This document shows, piece by piece, positions 60,182-64,000 of a DNA stretch of 64,000 nucleotides; the first letter of the stretch is position 1, and each line of letters opens with the position of its first letter. The position numbers and the translations under genes are program-made. This DNA comes from Bacteroidota bacterium (GTDB taxonomy: Bacteria > Bacteroidota > Bacteroidia > 2-12-FULL-35-15). The DNA is taken from positions 434,001 through 498,000 of the forward strand of contig CANNHN010000002.1 in assembly GCA_947504725.1 (NCBI GenBank), written 5' to 3'. Below the pieces are notes generated by a model. It searched no databases, had not been told where the DNA came from, and saw nothing but the letters and a program-made list of their open reading frames with translations.

Positions 60182-60199
60182 ATTTTGCCTAGGCAAAAT
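60182..60199. promoter_or_regulatory. Perfect 18-bp palindrome in the rimB-rimK gap
   Basis: ATTTTGCCTAGGCAAAAT, without a loop, 30 bases before the rimK start on the minus strand. It may be a dimeric operator; no T-run follows, so it is not a terminator. The rest of the 135-base gap is AT-rich with a short degenerate stretch (aatctgcgttcc) like other Bacteroidota repeats. Confidence 0.45.
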
Positions 60200-60286
60200 G
60201 AATCTGCTTTAAATCAATACACACAGAAAATAAAAAAAATCATTTTTTATCATAACAATCATGATAATCTGCGTTCCATTCCTTCA

Positions 60287-60712
60287 TCATTTCGGAGCAG
60301 TCAAATTAAACAACAACCCAACATCCACCATAAACTTATTCTTTATCAACTTTCTTCCAATCAAAACAGGATAACGCATCGTTCCTCTGTCGGTTAACGA
60401 AATTACTGATTTTATGCGTTTTTTCCCAATTCTGATAATCGTTTTTATGATGTAACGTTTTTCAGATTCTCCAAATGAATTCTTGATTTCTTTTTGAGAA
60501 TACGTTGTGAATTTTTGTTCTTTTTCAGTATAATCAGGATGAGAAGGATCTAATAATTTGAAATACAAAACTCCGTTCTCTTCTCTTATATCATGGCAAT
60601 GCAAAGCTGTTGTATATGCACCCGTATCTATTTTTGCGGTAATGCCATACAATCCCAGTTCTGGGAAATCAATACTTTCTCTTCTGCCTATTGTTGGTTT
60701 CTCTTTGTTCAT
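60287..60712 (-). CDS. RimB-like retropepsin-type protein (ATP-dependent zinc protease family)
   Basis: 141 residues. Signature AKIDTGAYTTALHCHDI (about residues 27-43) has the Asp-Thr-Gly of retroviral-type aspartic proteases and matches the family annotated as ATP-dependent zinc protease (PF05618 by memory). In Pseudomonas the equivalent RimB cooperates with RimK. The second half has KRYIIKTIIRIGKKRIKSVISLTDR and YPVLIGRKLI, matching a second strand pair of the fold. It is the first gene of the leftward rimB-rimK-barrel-aspartoacylase locus. Confidence 0.88.
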   Translation of the reverse strand: MNKEKPTIGRRESIDFPELGLYGITAKIDTGAYTTALHCHDIREENGVLYFKLLDPSHPDYTEKEQKFTTYSQKEIKNSFGESEKRYIIKTIIRIGKKRIKSVISLTDRGTMRYPVLIGRKLIKNKFMVDVGLLFNLTAPK

Positions 60713-60786
60713 GTCTTGAATACATCTGCAAGATAAAAATATTTAATCAAAGATTTAATACTAATTTTAAGGCAGTTTTAAAGCTC

Positions 60787-61845
60787 ATGAGTAAAAAAGT
60801 AGATTATATAATAGTCGGACAAGGTTTAGCGGGAAGCATCCTGGCATTAACCCTTTTGAAAAGTGGGAAATCTGTTATTGTAATAGATAATGCCAACCCG
60901 AATACAGCTTCAAAAGTTGCTGCCGGTTTGTACAATCCTGTAGTTTTTAAACGACTTGTTAAAAGTTGGTTGGCCGATGATTTACTTCCTTATATGGATA
61001 CCTTCTATCCTGAAATGGAAAATTTATTGCAGTCAGAATTCTATTTTTCGAAACGCATTTTAAAACCATTTGCTGAAGAACAAGAAAAAACACTTTGGCT
61101 GAAAAAAACAGAAGAAGGAATTGGAAAATATTTGAACGAAGCCATTTATTATGAAGATCTGAATGGCATTGTATACAATCCTTTGGGGATATCGGAAGTG
61201 ATGCATGCTGGGAATTTGGATACTGTACAATTTCTGACTTCTTGTAAAAAATATTTCACAAAAAGTAATCTTTTTATTGAAGAAGTTTTTGATTATTCTC
61301 AAATTTCGATGAGTGAAAATTCGGTTAGTTATAAAGACATTTCTGCGACTAAAATTATTTTCTGTGAAGGCTATAAAGCAACCGAAAATCCATTTTTTAA
61401 ATGGTTGCCTTTTAAACTTACAAAAGGAGAAACGCTAACGATAAAATTGACGCACGATCATTCCATCCCGTTTAAAATTGTGCTCAACAAGGCCGTTTTT
61501 ATTCTACCCATCGGTAACGATTTATATAAAGTAGGAGCAACCTACGAGTGGAACGATTTATCCGAAAACACAACAGAAAAGGGGAAGTTGGAGCTATTAG
61601 ATAAGCTACAAAAAGTCTTAAAAGTGCCCTTCGAAATCGTTAAGCACCAAGCAGGTATTCGCCCAACGGTAAACGACCGCAGACCATTGATTGGTCTGCA
61701 CCCCGAGCATCCTCAATTGGCTGTCTTTAATGGAATGGGAACCAAGTGTGTGATGTTGGCGCCATTCTTTGCCAACCAGCTAACTTATTTTCTAGAAAGC
61801 CACACCCCCCTTGATAAAGAAGTGGATATTGCCCGTTTCAAATAA
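60787..61845 (+). CDS. FAD-dependent DAO-type oxidoreductase
   Basis: 352 residues from ATG 60787; the longer frame from 60691 overlaps rimB and is unlikely. The Rossmann motif DYIIVGQGLAGSILAL is at the start, followed by VAAGLYNPV. The C-terminal IRPTVNDRRPLIGLHPEH and FNGMGTKCVMLAP blocks are typical of the D-amino-acid-oxidase family. Substrates of family members are amino acids or their derivatives; nothing in the context narrows it. The downstream alpha-2-macroglobulin gene starts 78 bases later. Confidence 0.88.
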   Translation: MSKKVDYIIVGQGLAGSILALTLLKSGKSVIVIDNANPNTASKVAAGLYNPVVFKRLVKSWLADDLLPYMDTFYPEMENLLQSEFYFSKRILKPFAEEQEKTLWLKKTEEGIGKYLNEAIYYEDLNGIVYNPLGISEVMHAGNLDTVQFLTSCKKYFTKSNLFIEEVFDYSQISMSENSVSYKDISATKIIFCEGYKATENPFFKWLPFKLTKGETLTIKLTHDHSIPFKIVLNKAVFILPIGNDLYKVGATYEWNDLSENTTEKGKLELLDKLQKVLKVPFEIVKHQAGIRPTVNDRRPLIGLHPEHPQLAVFNGMGTKCVMLAPFFANQLTYFLESHTPLDKEVDIARFK

Positions 61846-61922
61846 AAATCATTTTTCCTTATGGAATTTTGATTTAACTTGCATCTAATGGTGGAACCAT
61901 TAAAAATTTAACTACAAGAGAT

Positions 61923-64000
61923 ATGAAATTGAGGAAGATTATTCTAGTCGCTATCGCAGCTATAGCAAGTGTTGCAGGTGCTTTAACCGTAACCGCCTAC
62001 CAAACAAACAGTCAAAAAACCGTATTGATTTTCCCTAAAGGAAGCACGTACGTCAAAGAGTGGCAAAAAGTAGATTCGTTGGCTAATAAAGGGTTAAATA
62101 AGTCGGCTTTGGATGTTGTAAATGGCATTTACAACAAGGCAAAATCCGAAAACAATGCTCCTCAATATGTAAAAGCAATCATTCACCGGATGAAGTTTGA
62201 GCAGTATATGGAAGAATACTCCTTAATTAAGGCACTCAACAAATTAACCGAAGAAGCAAAAGAAGCAAAATATCCTGTAAAACCAATTTTACAGTCGATG
62301 ATTGCCGAAAGTTACTGGCAATATTATCAGCAAAATCGCTATCGTTTTTACAATCGTACTGCAACAGTTAATTTTGATAATGAAGACATCACTACTTGGG
62401 ATTTAAAAACCATTTTCACGAAGGTGATTGAAAATTACCAAGCATCACTTGAAAGCACCGATAGTTTAAAACGTACTCCCTTAAATATCTACGATGAGAT
62501 TTTGGTCACACAATCCAACTCTCGCAAATTCCGTCCTACACTTTATGATTTTCTTGCTCATCGTGCGGTTGACTATTACTCGAACGAAGAACCAGACATT
62601 ACTCGCCCAACATATAAGTTTGAAATCAATTCAGAAAGCTATTTCTGGAATTTTAATGAATTTGCAAAAGTCGGAATCACATCTAAAGATTCACTTTCAT
62701 CAAAGTTTTATGCAATTAAAATCTTGCAAGACTTAACTGCTTTCCATTCGAATGATACAGATCCAAAAGCTTTGATAGACGTTGATTTAAAGAGATTGAA
62801 ATTTGTAAAAAGAAATTCCACTTCTGAAATTAAAGACAGTCTTTACTTTTCAGCACTACAAAATTTAGAAGCGAAGTTTAGTGCTGACCCAGCTTCTGCG
62901 GATGTAAGTTATGAAATCGCACAAGTGTATTTCGAAAAAGGAAACAAATACAATGCACTTCAGTCAGATGAAAATAAATGGTTGAAAAAACAAGCATTGG
63001 AATTATGTGATGCTGTTGTTAAAAAATATCCAAAAAGTGATGGAGCTCAAAATTGCGAAGCCTTAAAAGCTAAAATAGTAGAGCACACGGTTGATTTTAT
63101 GGCAGAAAAAGTAAACATTCCGAAAGCCCCTTCTCGTGTGTTGGTTACTTACAAAAATTTGAAAACCGTGCATGTTCGTATTGCTCAAATGGATATTGAT
63201 AAATACAATAAAAACATTGAGCGTTATTATGGAGAACAACTTATAAAGCAATATTTAAAACTAGCACCAGTAAAAGAATTTACAGTTGAATTGCCAGATG
63301 ACGGAGATTATCAATCGCACGCTGCTGAAATTAAAATTCCAGAATTACCATTTGGTCATTACGTTATTTTAATTGGTTCTGAAAAAACATTCTCCTACAA
63401 GAACAATGGAGTTGCTTATGCAGGAACTTGGATGTCGAACATCAGTTACATCAATCGTAGAATGCCAAATGGCAGCTATGATTTTTTTATGCAACATCGT
63501 GAAACTGGCGCTCCGCTAAAAGGAGTAAATGCGCAATTGTACTTTGAGAAATACAATTACACATCTCGTAAATATGAGTACATAAAATCAGAAAAATACA
63601 CTTCGGATGAGTTAGGCTATTTTAATGTTCCAGCAACTACAGAATATAGAAATTTCACAATTGATTTTTCATACAAATCTCCAACACCATTAGTAAATGA
63701 TCCAAGCGGAACAGATCGTTTACAAACTGAAAACGGAATTTATCAATACAGAACCAACGAAAAGGATAAGAACAAATACCCTAAAACATTTTTCTTTTTA
63801 GATAGAGGAATCTATCGTCCTGGACAAACTGTTTACTTCAAAGGGATCATGATTAAAACCGATGGAGAAACAAATGAGCTGATGCCTAATACTGCTACAA
63901 CTGTTACATTTTATGATGTGAATTATCAAAAAGTAGCAGATGTGAATTTAACAACCAACGAGTACGGAACATTCAGCGGAACTTTTACAACTCCTAGTGG
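61923..64000 (+). CDS. Alpha-2-macroglobulin family protein (3' end outside the window)
   Basis: At least 692 codons, open to the window edge, starting at ATG 61923. The N-terminus MKLRKIILVAIAAIASVAG is a signal peptide. Residues about 30-330 form a helical, TPR-like part; then MG1-like strands begin at VTYKNLKTVHVRIAQMD (about residue 408) and the MG2 hallmark DRGIYRPGQTVYFKGI lies near 630. Such proteins are periplasmic or surface protease traps, usually about 1900 residues in this phylum; whether a thioester motif (CxEQ) is present cannot be told from here. Confidence 0.9.
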   Translation, partial: MKLRKIILVAIAAIASVAGALTVTAYQTNSQKTVLIFPKGSTYVKEWQKVDSLANKGLNKSALDVVNGIYNKAKSENNAPQYVKAIIHRMKFEQYMEEYSLIKALNKLTEEAKEAKYPVKPILQSMIAESYWQYYQQNRYRFYNRTATVNFDNEDITTWDLKTIFTKVIENYQASLESTDSLKRTPLNIYDEILVTQSNSRKFRPTLYDFLAHRAVDYYSNEEPDITRPTYKFEINSESYFWNFNEFAKVGITSKDSLSSKFYAIKILQDLTAFHSNDTDPKALIDVDLKRLKFVKRNSTSEIKDSLYFSALQNLEAKFSADPASADVSYEIAQVYFEKGNKYNALQSDENKWLKKQALELCDAVVKKYPKSDGAQNCEALKAKIVEHTVDFMAEKVNIPKAPSRVLVTYKNLKTVHVRIAQMDIDKYNKNIERYYGEQLIKQYLKLAPVKEFTVELPDDGDYQSHAAEIKIPELPFGHYVILIGSEKTFSYKNNGVAYAGTWMSNISYINRRMPNGSYDFFMQHRETGAPLKGVNAQLYFEKYNYTSRKYEYIKSEKYTSDELGYFNVPATTEYRNFTIDFSYKSPTPLVNDPSGTDRLQTENGIYQYRTNEKDKNKYPKTFFFLDRGIYRPGQTVYFKGIMIKTDGETNELMPNTATTVTFYDVNYQKVADVNLTTNEYGTFSGTFTTPS

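Noticed and set aside
60691-60786. N-terminal extension of the DAO oxidoreductase
   Set aside because: It overlaps rimB and adds Cys/Ile-rich residues before a normal Rossmann start at ATG 60787.
1-64000. tRNA, rRNA, phage, insertion sequence or restriction/defence genes
   Set aside because: I looked for T-loop signatures, transposase motifs and typical defence domains and found none that I can support.

Overview
The window is AT-rich chromosomal DNA of a member of the Bacteroidota, most likely Flavobacteriia-like. Several signals support this: a type IX secretion (T9SS) C-terminal domain with SprB-type repeats, DUF4270, DUF2480 and IPExxxVDY family proteins, promoters of the TTTG / TAnnTTTG type, and almost no Shine-Dalgarno sequences (several genes look leaderless or use TTG starts). 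I see no phage, transposase, CRISPR array, rRNA or tRNA. Almost every base is explained by closely packed genes plus three families of short intergenic repeats.

Layout. 1-9.3 kb: a gene tail, two small membrane proteins, then a leftward operon (starch/glycogen synthase-like protein, DUF4270 lipoprotein, glmS) divergent from panC, panD, a flippase-like membrane protein and a heptose-phosphate nucleotidyltransferase. 9.3-15.6 kb: radA, then a compact probable biosynthetic cluster (UbiA prenyltransferase, type III polyketide synthase, methyltransferase, FAD oxidoreductase, atypical SDR). 15.6-30 kb: housekeeping genes (rnhA, marC-like, purN, acpP-fabF-rnc, pyk, yicC-gmk) with an iodotyrosine-deiodinase-like nitroreductase, an ArsC-like protein, a DMT exporter and an ACMSD-like decarboxylase. 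30-41.5 kb: a candidate small RNA, a long PurF-type amidotransferase, a 1223-residue T9SS cargo protein with seven 66-67-residue repeats, a SET-domain protein and a cyanophycin locus (isoaspartyl peptidase, cyanophycinase, cyanophycin synthetase). 41.5-48.2 kb: DUF2480 and sufT-sufE-sufS, apparently separated by a three-gene cytochrome c/copper-monooxygenase/thioredoxin cassette, with a second cysteine desulfurase divergent from sufS. 48.3-51.3 kb: an ECF sigma-factor operon. 51.3-57.5 kb: selD-mnmH (tRNA selenouridine), a POT peptide transporter, purT and kbl. 57.5-64 kb: a RimK ATP-grasp ligase, RimB-like retropepsin and aspartoacylase-like hydrolase, a DAO-type oxidoreductase and the first part of an alpha-2-macroglobulin gene cut by the window end.

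The strongest candidates for new biology are the type III PKS cluster, which resembles the Streptomyces srsABC phenolic-lipid logic with an added prenyltransferase; the structured non-coding RNA near 30.31-30.44 kb; the RimK/RimB/aspartoacylase locus; the cassette between suf genes; and the repeats themselves. Those repeats sit right after stops and right before starts, one lies inside a coding sequence, and others lie directly after promoter -7 elements. All functional statements are from sequence motifs and remembered family knowledge; no database search was run.
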